Assembly: GCA_021157745.1 (NCBI GenBank)
Contig: JAGGWA010000108.1
Location: forward strand, 1 to 5,743
Direction: 5' to 3'
Origin: Thermoplasmata archaeon
GTDB lineage: Archaea; Thermoplasmatota; E2; UBA202; JdFR-43
DNA: 5,743 nt
In this document: positions 1 through 5,743 of the stretch, one piece after another
Layout: every line of letters starts with the position of its first letter
Numbering within the stretch: the stretch's first letter is position 1
The notes under the pieces: model-generated
The model's input: the letters and a program-made list of their open reading frames with translations, nothing else
Told to the model about the DNA's origin: nothing
Databases searched by the model: none
Position numbers and translations under genes: made by a program

Positions 1-1234
1 CAATGGCTTTTATCCTCTTGGCTCATGCACAATGAAATACAATCCAAAGTTGCTTGAAAGGGTAGCAAGAATGGATGAAATTAAAATGGTTAGCCCCTTA
101 CAGGATGAAAGCACAGTTCAGGGTTGCCTTGAATTGATGTACAAGCTTGAAAAAGTGCTTTGCAGGATAACAGGAATGGATGCGTTCTCGCTCCAGCCTG
201 CTGCTGGCGCCCATGGAGAGTTCACGGGCATGCTGATAGCGAGAGCATATTTTGAGGATATGGGAGAAAAAAGGAGCAATGTTATTGTGCCTGATTCAGC
301 ACATGGAACCAATCCTGCTTCCGCTAAGATGGCTGGATTCAATGTTATTGAAGTACCATCCAAAAATGGAATGGTTGACATAGATGCATTGAAAAGCGTT
401 GTAGATGATGACACAGCAGCGTTAATGCTCACAAATCCCAACACGCTTGGCATATTTGAAAAGGACATATTGCAAATATCAAAAATCCTGAAAGATGCTG
501 GCGCTTTGCTTTACTACGATGGTGCAAATTTAAATGCAATCATGGGCAAGACAACACCTGCAAAAATGGGCTTCGATATTGTTCATCTCAACCTGCATAA
601 AACATTTGCCACGCCCCACGGTGGCGGAGGACCAGGCGCAGGCCCGGTTGGCGTGAAGAGCTTTCTTGCTCCATATCTTCCTGTGCCACGTGTTGTTAAA
701 GAAAATGGTGGCTATAAGCTAAGCTATGATTTTCCAAAGAGCATTGGAAAGGTGGGCATGTTCTATGGCAATTTTGCTGTTCTGGTGAAGGCATATGCAT
801 ATATAAGAATGAAGGGGAATATGCTTGAAAAGGTTGCTGAAAGAGCTGTCTTGAATTCAAACTATCTAATGGAAAAGTTACGTAGCTATGGATTCGAGGT
901 TCCATATTATGGGCGCAGGATGCATGAATTTGTTGTTTCGCTTTCAAAATTTAAGGAGAAAGGTTTGCGCGCCATAGATTTTGCAAAAAGATTGCTGGAC
1001 TATGGCTTCCATCCTCCAACCATATATTTTCCATTGATTGTCGATGAGGCTTTTATGATAGAGCCAACTGAAGATGCAAGCAAGGAAACACTCGATGAAT
1101 TTGCAGATGCAATGAAAAAGATTGCCAGCGAAGATGTGGAGCTGTTAAAAAATGCTCCTCATAAAATGCCTGTAAGGAGGGTGAATGAAGTTAAAGCTGC
1201 AAAAGAGCCGAAGTTGACATGGAAAGATTTGTAA
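1..1234 (+). CDS. gcvPB: Glycine dehydrogenase (decarboxylating) subunit 2, P-protein beta subunit; 5'-truncated by window edge
   Basis: This is the PLP-bearing half of the two-subunit P-protein of the cytoplasmic glycine cleavage system. It decarboxylates glycine and passes the aminomethyl group to the lipoyl arm of H-protein. The frame is open from base 2 and reads [16 protein letters not shown], the conserved core of the family, so the ATG at 32 is internal and not the start. About 60-70 N-terminal residues probably lie upstream (inferred from a usual length near 470-500). Numbered from base 2, visible landmarks are QPAAGAHGE (residues 65-73), [10 protein letters not shown] (98-107), YYDGANLNA (171-179) and the PLP-lysine motif LNLHKTF with the lysine at residue 200 (bases 599-601), followed by a glycine-rich HGGGGPG loop. 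The C-terminal [21 protein letters not shown] segment is also typical, and the stop is TAA at 1232-1234. The partner gcvPA is probably just upstream but is not visible. Identity is near certain; only the start is unknown. Confidence 0.97.
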   Translation, partial: NGFYPLGSCTMKYNPKLLERVARMDEIKMVSPLQDESTVQGCLELMYKLEKVLCRITGMDAFSLQPAAGAHGEFTGMLIARAYFEDMGEKRSNVIVPDSAHGTNPASAKMAGFNVIEVPSKNGMVDIDALKSVVDDDTAALMLTNPNTLGIFEKDILQISKILKDAGALLYYDGANLNAIMGKTTPAKMGFDIVHLNLHKTFATPHGGGGPGAGPVGVKSFLAPYLPVPRVVKENGGYKLSYDFPKSIGKVGMFYGNFAVLVKAYAYIRMKGNMLEKVAERAVLNSNYLMEKLRSYGFEVPYYGRRMHEFVVSLSKFKEKGLRAIDFAKRLLDYGFHPPTIYFPLIVDEAFMIEPTEDASKETLDEFADAMKKIASEDVELLKNAPHKMPVRRVNEVKAAKEPKLTWKDL

Positions 1235-1241
1235 TAAAGCA

Positions 1242-1258
1242 GTAAAATTAATTATATC
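1242..1258 (+). promoter_or_regulatory. Putative TATA/BRE promoter of thrS
   Basis: The 40-base gap between gcvPB and thrS is very AT-rich and contains an attaattatat-type run preceded by gtaaaa. It is centred about 24 bases before the thrS ATG. That is roughly the spacing expected for an archaeal TATA box serving a transcript that starts at or next to the start codon. No purine-rich Shine-Dalgarno sequence is present (the bases before the ATG are attccctc), which agrees with leaderless initiation. Read-through from gcvPB cannot be excluded because no clear T-run terminator separates the genes. Confidence 0.45.
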
Positions 1259-1274
1259 CAAGTATTATTCCCTC

Positions 1275-3077
1275 ATGAAGATATTGTTCCTTCACGTTGA
1301 CTACATTGAATATGAAGTTAAGGAGAAAGCTATAAAAAAAGCTGAGGAAATTGAATTAAAGAAAGACAGAATGGAAGATTGCCTTGTTGCTTTTCTCTCC
1401 ATAGAGAGAGGCGATGATGCCATCTCAGGAGTAAGAGAGATAGAGGATGTTGCTTCCATGCTCAACGTAAACAAAATAATGCTTTATCCATATGCCCATC
1501 TTTCCACAAATCTTGCTTCTCCTGAGGATGCGATGAAAATATTGAATGAAATGAAGGAATTGCTTGAAGAAAAATATGAAGTCAAGAAAGCTCCATTTGG
1601 ATGGTATAAAGCTTTTAAGCTTAGCTGCAAGGGACATCCTCTGGCAGAGCTATCGAGGGAGGCAAGAAAAATCGAGGAAGCTGTGGAGAGGGAAAAAGAG
1701 ATAAAATCGAAGTGGTATATTTTAACACCTGATGGCGAGCTCATTGAAGTCGAAAAATTTGATTTTGAAGGCCATGAAGAGCTAAAAAAATTTTATGAAT
1801 ATGAAGCATTTGGAAGCAGGCGAGCCGACAGGCAGCCAGCCCACATAAAGCTTATGCAGGATTTGGAGCTTGTGGACTATGAAGAAGGCTCAGACTATGG
1901 AAACATGAGATGGTATCCAAAGGGATATTTAATAAAGAGGCTTCTCGAAGACAAAGTAGAGGAAATTTGCATAGATGCAGGAGCGATGCAGGTGGAAACG
2001 CCGATAATGTATGATGTGAATCATCCATCGTTGAAGAAATATCTTGCAAAGTTTCCAGCTCGCCAGTATAGAGTTAAAGGAGATAAAGGGCGTGAATTTT
2101 TCCTCAGATTTGCTGCATGCTTTGGACAATATTTGATGGCAAAAGACATGACGATTTCATATCGCCATTTGCCCATACGCCTTTTTGAAATGGCAAAATC
2201 ATTCAGGAAGGAGCAGCATGGAGAAGTTTCAGGCATAAAAAGGCTGAGAGCATTCACAATGCCAGATATGCATACAATATGCAAGGACGAAGAACAAGCT
2301 TTGCGGGAATTTAAGAAACAATTTCTTTTGGCGTTAAAATGGAAGGAAATAATTGGTATAGATGGAGAGATTGCAATAAGATTTGTGAGAGATTTCTTTG
2401 AACGCCATCGTGATTTTGCTGTAGAGCTCGTAAAATTATTTGGCAAGCCAGTTCTTATAGAAATGTGGGATAAAAGATATTTCTATTTTGTGATGAAATT
2501 CGAAATAAATGTGAATGATAGTGTTGGAAAATCTTTTGCTCTCTCAACTGTTCAGATAGATGTGGAAAATCCAAAATCCTTCAATATAACATACATAGAT
2601 GAAAATGGGAAAAGAAAATATCCTTACCTGTTGCATGCATCCATATCTGGGGGCATAGATAGATGCGTTTGTGCTTTGCTCGAAAATGAGGCAAAGAAAA
2701 TGAAAGAAGGAAAAAAAGCGATGCTTCCTTTCTGGCTTTCGCCAACTCAGGTGCGCCTTATCCCTGTAAATGATTCATATATTAATGATTGTCTCAATCT
2801 CGCAGCCAAAATAAAGGCGAGAGTGGACATAGATGACAGGGATGAAAGCATATCCCGCAAAATAATGGATGCTGAGAAAGAATGGATTCCAATAATAATC
2901 GTTTATGGAGAGAAGGAAAAAGAAGGAAAGTTAAGGCCGAGATGGAGATTTGAGTGTGATGATGAAGAAGTGAGCGTTGAAAGATTAAATGAAATAATCG
3001 AAGAAAAAATGGAAGGATATCCTTTCAGGAAGCTTCCATTGCCAATGCTTCTAAGTCTGAGACCAAAATTTAGATGA
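1275..3077 (+). CDS. thrS: Threonyl-tRNA synthetase, archaeal type with N-terminal editing domain
   Basis: This cytoplasmic class II enzyme charges tRNA-Thr with threonine. The 600 residues match the euryarchaeal form, though slightly shorter than the Pyrococcus enzyme as I recall it. Residues 1-140 are the archaeal DTD-like editing domain that removes mischarged serine. It begins MKILFLHVDYIEYEV and contains KAPFGWYKAFKLSCKGHPLAELSR. Tyr111, Lys112 and Glu125 appear to correspond to the editing residues Tyr120, Lys121 and Glu134 of P. abyssi (numbering from memory). The catalytic core spans about 190-480. Motif 2 is FRKEQHGEVSG with Arg311 and Glu313, and motif 3 is GGIDR with Arg463. The expected zinc ligands are Cys282, His333 (MPDMH) and His454 (YLLHAS). 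The anticodon-binding domain starts near LPFWLSPTQVR at 484 and runs to the end. Motif 3 has Asp where many archaeal homologues have Glu. The ATG at 1275 fits the family N-terminus exactly. The TGA stop abuts the convergent gene. Confidence 0.98.
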   Translation: MKILFLHVDYIEYEVKEKAIKKAEEIELKKDRMEDCLVAFLSIERGDDAISGVREIEDVASMLNVNKIMLYPYAHLSTNLASPEDAMKILNEMKELLEEKYEVKKAPFGWYKAFKLSCKGHPLAELSREARKIEEAVEREKEIKSKWYILTPDGELIEVEKFDFEGHEELKKFYEYEAFGSRRADRQPAHIKLMQDLELVDYEEGSDYGNMRWYPKGYLIKRLLEDKVEEICIDAGAMQVETPIMYDVNHPSLKKYLAKFPARQYRVKGDKGREFFLRFAACFGQYLMAKDMTISYRHLPIRLFEMAKSFRKEQHGEVSGIKRLRAFTMPDMHTICKDEEQALREFKKQFLLALKWKEIIGIDGEIAIRFVRDFFERHRDFAVELVKLFGKPVLIEMWDKRYFYFVMKFEINVNDSVGKSFALSTVQIDVENPKSFNITYIDENGKRKYPYLLHASISGGIDRCVCALLENEAKKMKEGKKAMLPFWLSPTQVRLIPVNDSYINDCLNLAAKIKARVDIDDRDESISRKIMDAEKEWIPIIIVYGEKEKEGKLRPRWRFECDDEEVSVERLNEIIEEKMEGYPFRKLPLPMLLSLRPKFR

Positions 3078-5282
3078 TTAGCGGCGTATGCCATATATTA
3101 TGAGGGCTATTGCTATGATTATAAGGAGCAATGGAATAATTATTTGAATCAGCATGAGCATGAAAGATGCTTTTTTGGCTTTATCAGCCATATCTTTTAT
3201 TGATTTTTCATCCATCTGATAGTATAAATCGACGATCTTGACTTTTTTATCAGATAACTTTTCTATCATGTTTTTCTGCTCCAACGCTTTTTTAATACCC
3301 TCTTTCATATCTGTTTTAAGTCTTATACTCAATATTTCTGCTTTTTTATTTGAAAATTTAACGAGATTCGAGAGCATCAAAGCTTTTTCCTTTGCCTCAT
3401 TTATTGTATCTCTGGAAAATTGTATATTCAATTTCATTGCGTCTATCCAGAAAAAGCCCTGTATACCTATCAAAAGCTGTAGCGGATTTATTTTTTCCAC
3501 CGTTTCCTTTTTCATATCGATTACTATGCCAGTATTTGGTTCAACCCAGTATTTTGTATCTGTAATATATCTTGCCATTCCTCCTATTTTCTCATCATAT
3601 ATCAATCGATTTTCATTTATTTCAAAAAGATAGGTATGTATGCCTTCATGGTCTTCTTCTCTAACAAATCTGGCAATCGAAGGAGCATTTATTTCAGTAT
3701 TCCACATTATGTAGTCCTTTTTTTCCACTCCTATTGGAAATGTATATAGCCCGCTTCTTTCCATATCTCCATAATTTTTTGCTTCCTCTGCTGTATCAGC
3801 ATATACACCATGATATTCAACTTTGCTTGCCTCATCTATTTCCTCTCCATTCTTTTTGTTATATGTTGTTGTATTGTCTTCGATGATGAGAACTTTCTTT
3901 CCATTATCAAAGTAAACATTTTTCACGCTGACATTCTTAAACATCTCAATGTTTCTTTTTGGCTGGGATATTATCCACAGGCTTCCTTCCATTTTCAATT
4001 GCTGTTTCGTATTTTCAGGAATACTCCTTATATTTGGGAAATCTCCTATAACAACGCCTTTCTTTTCAAGATATGCAATTGTTCCAGAATTTGGCTCTAC
4101 AACATATTTCGTGCTTCCATTATAGTACAATTTTATGCTCCTGTCACTGAATCCTTCTATGCTCTGCTCCCCCATAAATGCATTGCTGACATTCTGATAA
4201 TATATGTAGAAAGTTTGATTGCATATTTTCTCGCTACCACTATATACAGCATTGATCGCTTCATTGAGCTGGGAATCCCATATCGGATAATCTATTTTTT
4301 TAACGCCTATTGGAAAAGTCATCAAACCTTTTTTATCACTCTCTATAGACAAATACTCCATTGTATATGGATTTACAGAATCTCTGGAAGCAGAGCAGAA
4401 TTCCTTTATCATTCTCCCGTTTTCATCCATGGCGATCGTTTTGCTTCCTATCATATAATAGCATGAATTTGCATCCTCAACCCATATTTTATTTACGAGA
4501 GTTATGTTATGAAAATCATATATACCATTGCTCTGATTCAGCATTTTCAGATTTCCATGAAGGGTAACACTAGTATTCAAATTGGACGGTATTTTATGCA
4601 GATTTGGAAATTTTGCAAATTCTTCCACATGTTTGTGCAAGTCGATGATTGTTCCAGTCGTAACATCTGCCCACGCTGTTATCTCCCCACTATAGTATAT
4701 CCTCGCTTCTGGCAACTCGGGCAAATTACCCACATAAATATTGCTCTGGTTCCCATAAAACCTATATGTTTTCACACCCTCTATCACATCCTCGCCCATA
4801 TAGCGGGCGGTCGCCACCGCCTGCTCAGGCGCCACATATCCTTTCTTGCAAGCGTCGTCGAGGTCTGTATTCCATATGAGATAGTTTTTCTTTTCTATTC
4901 CGACCGGAAATATCCAGTGCCCTATTCTGTCGAGGTCGCCATATCCTCGTATATTCTCAGCCGTTCTTTCATCAATCCCATAAATCTTTGTTGAAGCAAG
5001 ATCTTTCAACTCATTTCCATTTCCATCTTTTACAACTATATCCTCTCTTATGACAAGAACATTTCCGTGTTTTTCCAATGCTTTTATATGCCTAGTTATC
5101 GTTATCGGTATGTAATCGAGCTGCAACGTGGTCATGTTGAAAATACCGAGTTTTCCATGATAGTATATGAATTGATCAGTATTTGCAGGCAATTTTTTCA
5201 ATGATGGTGCGATAAGAAAAATGGAAGGTGACATTATCATAAATACTATGGCAAGAGCCAATGCTATACTTTTTCCATGCAT
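3078..5282 (-). CDS. Membrane-anchored surface protein with three tandem DUF3068/PorA-like domains
   Basis: A 734-residue protein with an N-terminal hydrophobic segment (about 6-25), a large ectodomain and a C-terminal membrane helix (about 706-731) ending in GIRR. This predicts both ends at the membrane and the bulk outside. Three units start at LPANT (31), IPSNL (231) and IPENT (421). Each repeats an (H/E)G element (42, 242, 432), a FP(V/I)G(I/V)xK...YxxW box (125, 323, 515) and a TG or SG turn such as VEPNTGIVIDM (209, 399, 584). From memory these are hallmarks of DUF3068 (Pfam PorA family), normally present once. A helical stalk (about 612-705) carries two similar segments, SRDTINEAKEKA and DEKSIKDMADKAKKA. 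Ten N-X-S/T sequons (N49, N178, N236, N249, N259, N355, N364, N388, N450, N470) suit an N-glycosylated exterior protein. Function is unknown. The ATG at 5282 gives an immediate signal anchor and lies 18 bases past a TATA-like box. The gene converges with thrS and diverges from the secreted protein at 5476. Confidence 0.88.
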   Translation of the reverse strand: MHGKSIALALAIVFMIMSPSIFLIAPSLKKLPANTDQFIYYHGKLGIFNMTTLQLDYIPITITRHIKALEKHGNVLVIREDIVVKDGNGNELKDLASTKIYGIDERTAENIRGYGDLDRIGHWIFPVGIEKKNYLIWNTDLDDACKKGYVAPEQAVATARYMGEDVIEGVKTYRFYGNQSNIYVGNLPELPEARIYYSGEITAWADVTTGTIIDLHKHVEEFAKFPNLHKIPSNLNTSVTLHGNLKMLNQSNGIYDFHNITLVNKIWVEDANSCYYMIGSKTIAMDENGRMIKEFCSASRDSVNPYTMEYLSIESDKKGLMTFPIGVKKIDYPIWDSQLNEAINAVYSGSEKICNQTFYIYYQNVSNAFMGEQSIEGFSDRSIKLYYNGSTKYVVEPNSGTIAYLEKKGVVIGDFPNIRSIPENTKQQLKMEGSLWIISQPKRNIEMFKNVSVKNVYFDNGKKVLIIEDNTTTYNKKNGEEIDEASKVEYHGVYADTAEEAKNYGDMERSGLYTFPIGVEKKDYIMWNTEINAPSIARFVREEDHEGIHTYLFEINENRLIYDEKIGGMARYITDTKYWVEPNTGIVIDMKKETVEKINPLQLLIGIQGFFWIDAMKLNIQFSRDTINEAKEKALMLSNLVKFSNKKAEILSIRLKTDMKEGIKKALEQKNMIEKLSDKKVKIVDLYYQMDEKSIKDMADKAKKASFMLMLIQIIIPLLLIIIAIALIIYGIRR
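3483..5192 (-). repeat. Three tandem divergent domain repeats within the surface protein
   Basis: The protein-level units are residues 31-230 (bases 5192-4593), 231-420 (4592-4023) and 421-600 (4022-3483). The landmark boxes recur at offsets of 190-200 residues. Examples are IFPVGIEKKNYLIWNTDL, TFPIGVKKIDYPIWDSQL and TFPIGVEKKDYIMWNTEI. Units 1 and 3 are the most alike: both also have YGD(L/M)(D/E)R just before the FP box, while unit 2 has lost it. At DNA level only short stretches such as cctattggaaa (3732, 4302) remain alike, so the triplication is old. Confidence 0.85.
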
Positions 5283-5283
5283 G

Positions 5284-5317
5284 GAAAGTTTATCGAGAAA
5301 TTATTTATGAAACTTTC
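5284..5317. promoter_or_regulatory. 8-bp inverted repeat framing the promoter of the minus-strand surface protein; candidate operator
   Basis: GAAAGTTT at 5284-5291 and its exact reverse complement AAACTTTC at 5310-5317 are separated by 18 bases. The arm centres are 26 bp apart, about two and a half helical turns. The interval contains the TATA-like box of the minus-strand gene, and one arm lies immediately upstream of its ATG. A dimeric regulator or a bent-DNA site is possible. The arms are short and AT-rich, so chance is a real alternative. Confidence 0.3.
5301..5308 (-). promoter_or_regulatory. Putative TATA box of the surface-protein gene
   Basis: On the minus strand the sequence ATAAATAA lies 19-26 bases before the ATG at 5282. 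It is preceded by cgaaag, which could serve as a BRE-like purine element. The bases just before the ATG (aaactttcc) hold no Shine-Dalgarno motif, so a leaderless or nearly leaderless mRNA is likely. Confidence 0.45.
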
Positions 5318-5343
5318 GAATCCCTCTCCTTACGCAAAAATCC

Positions 5344-5359
5344 GAAATAAATAAATATA
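5344..5359 (+). promoter_or_regulatory. Putative TATA/BRE promoter of the structured RNA element
   Basis: The run gaaataaataaatata is the strongest TATA-like stretch in the window, with a purine-rich BRE-like start (cgaaa). The centre of its last TAAATATA (5352-5359) is about 25 bases before position 5381. A transcript would therefore begin at or within a few bases of the 5' arm of the 13-bp stem. A second candidate, ctataaag (5368-5375), would start transcription further inside the element. Confidence 0.45.
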
Positions 5360-5377
5360 CAATTTTACTATAAAGTC

Positions 5378-5454
5378 GGAAGGATAGGCTGGTAGTGCAT
5401 CCCATCCCCTCCCAAGATGCTCTTTTCTGAGCCTATCCTTCCAAAACTCTTTTT
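5378..5454 (+). ncRNA. Candidate small structured RNA (or structured 5' leader), family not recognised
   Basis: GGAAGGATAGGCT (5378-5390) pairs perfectly over 13 bp with AGCCTATCCTTCC (5430-5442). Inside, GCATC (5397-5401) pairs with GATGC (5416-5420). This leaves an asymmetric internal loop of 6 and 9 bases and a C-rich 14-base apical loop (5402-5415). By hand count 35 of the 65 bases are G or C, clearly above the AT-rich flanks, as is common for RNA genes in AT-rich thermophile genomes. A TATA-like box sits about 25 bases upstream and a T-run (5450-5454) follows the stem, so the plus strand carries both a plausible promoter and terminator. It could be a free small RNA or a leader/attenuator for the gene starting at 5476, 33 bases beyond the stem. 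It lacks the signatures of tRNA, C/D box and canonical archaeal H/ACA RNAs. The folding is drawn by eye; transcription is inferred. Confidence 0.5.
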
Positions 5455-5463
5455 AATATTTCT
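5447..5463 (+). terminator. T-rich termination signal after the RNA hairpin; overlaps a possible promoter for the next gene
   Basis: The sequence ctctttttaatatttct directly follows the 13-bp stem. Archaeal polymerase stops at T-runs, and this one lies 4-5 bases beyond the stem. The same stretch includes ttttaata (5451-5458), 18-25 bases before the ATG at 5476 and preceded by ccaaaa, so it may instead, or also, act as the TATA box for that gene. The two readings cannot be separated from sequence alone. Confidence 0.4.
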
Positions 5464-5475
5464 TTTATTCCATTC

Positions 5476-5743
5476 ATGAATAAGTTAATTGCAATTTTAG
5501 TTATGATAGCTATTCCAGCATTTTTCATAAATGCTGGAAATGTTGTAATGAACACTACGACAATTTCAGCAAATGAAACAATAAGCATTAACATTTCTTA
5601 CAGCGAGGGCTATGCAAGCATAGTTGAGCAAATGCCATATTTGCATATAGCTGGCTATCCAATGCTTCCATATAAAGTAAAAACATATGTTTTCCCAGTT
5701 GGAAGCATCGTTAAAAGCATTGCTGCCAAACCAGAAAAAATAG
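5476..5743 (+). CDS. Secreted protein with C25 (gingipain-type) propeptide-like N-terminus; 3'-truncated by window edge
   Basis: Eighty-nine codons are visible before the window ends, with no stop. The ATG at 5476 opens a signal peptide: MNK, then a hydrophobic stretch to about residue 20 (LIAILVMIAIPAFFINA), so the mature part is probably exported. Three N-X-S/T sequons follow (N26, N33, N39). Residues 57-89 read HIAGYPMLPYKVKTYVFPVG and onward through SIVKSIAAKPEKI. The pattern of GxPxLPxK, a strand, and PxG followed by alternating valines resembles the propeptide start of C25 cysteine peptidases as I recall it. The catalytic domain is outside the window, so peptidase activity is an inference; other secreted proteins share this N-terminal module. 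No Shine-Dalgarno sequence precedes the ATG. The gene diverges from the surface protein across 193 bases that hold the RNA-like element, and an 11-bp hairpin lies inside its signal-peptide codons. Confidence 0.7.
   Translation, partial: MNKLIAILVMIAIPAFFINAGNVVMNTTTISANETISINISYSEGYASIVEQMPYLHIAGYPMLPYKVKTYVFPVGSIVKSIAAKPEKI
5513..5539 (+). other. 11-bp perfect hairpin inside the start of the secreted-protein gene
   Basis: TTCCAGCATTT (5513-5523) and AAATGCTGGAA (5529-5539) are exact reverse complements separated by five bases (ttcat). The hairpin begins 37 bases after the A of the ATG and covers the codons for the end of the signal peptide (IPAFFINAGN). In the mRNA it would be a compact stem close to the initiation site. 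It could slow ribosomes, protect the 5' end, or act in DNA as a palindromic protein site. Confidence 0.5.

Noticed and set aside
3013..3037. Palindromes AAGGATATCCTT (3013-3024) and GGAAGCTTCC (3028-3037) near the 3' end of thrS
   Set aside because: Short perfect palindromes of this size are expected about this often by chance in nearly 6 kb, and both lie within conserved coding sequence.
3176..3190. Small hairpin TGGCT/AGCCA next to a T6 run as a terminator of thrS
   Set aside because: On the plus strand the T-run precedes the stem instead of following it, so it does not have terminator order. It is also coding sequence of the minus-strand gene.
3810..4466. 218-codon open frame on the plus strand, with further long plus-strand frames at 3238-3633 and 4509-4994
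   Set aside because: All lie antisense to the surface-protein gene, whose repeated domains, signal anchor and membrane helix are clearly real. Their translations are rich in Phe, Ile, Cys and Tyr with no recognisable domain, as expected of shadow frames in AT-rich DNA.
5378..5442. Bidirectional terminator reading of the 13-bp stem
   Set aside because: It lies between divergent genes, so no gene ends here on either strand. The minus side of the stem has only short T stretches.
5378..5445. H/ACA or C/D box guide RNA identity for the structured element
   Set aside because: A CTGA (D-box-like) occurs at 5427-5430 but there is no C box. For H/ACA, the internal loop and an AAA after the stem are suggestive, but the 13-bp lower stem, the short 5-bp upper stem and the absence of a kink-turn GA pair in the apical part argue against it.
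1..5743. CRISPR arrays, insertion sequences, tRNA genes, toxin-antitoxin or defence genes
   Set aside because: Nothing supports them. No direct repeats with regular spacers, no transposase-like frames or terminal inverted repeats, and no cloverleaf-like sequence were seen on either strand.

Overview
The window looks like chromosomal DNA of an AT-rich archaeon, most likely a euryarchaeon near Thermoplasmata; that lineage is an inference, not a demonstrated placement. The evidence is a threonyl-tRNA synthetase with the archaea-specific N-terminal editing domain, a split-type glycine dehydrogenase subunit (GcvPB), heavy use of ATA (Ile) and AGA/AGG (Arg) codons, and starts with no Shine-Dalgarno sequence but an AT-rich TATA-like box about 20-30 bases upstream, as in leaderless archaeal transcription.

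Layout. (1) 1-1234, +: the C-terminal part of gcvPB. The reading frame is open to the left edge, so the gene starts outside the window. (2) 1235-1274: a 40-base spacer with a likely promoter. (3) 1275-3077, +: complete thrS. (4) 3078-5282, -: a 734-residue surface protein anchored at both ends, made of three tandem DUF3068/PorA-like units of about 190-200 residues. It converges on thrS with no base between the two stop codons. (5) 5283-5475: a 193-base divergent intergenic region. It holds a promoter for the minus-strand gene framed by an 8-bp inverted repeat, and a GC-richer element with a perfect 13-bp stem, an inner 5-bp stem, a TATA-like box at the right upstream distance and a T-run after it, interpreted as a candidate small RNA or structured leader. 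(6) 5476-end, +: the first 89 codons of a secreted protein whose start resembles the propeptide of gingipain-type (C25) peptidases, with an 11-bp perfect hairpin inside its signal-peptide coding region.

Functionally there are two housekeeping genes (glycine cleavage and threonine charging) next to a divergent pair of exported proteins. The most unusual part is the divergent intergenic region with its structured RNA-like element and flanking inverted repeats. No mobile element, CRISPR array, tRNA or rRNA was seen, and no gene-free stretch exceeds 300 bases.
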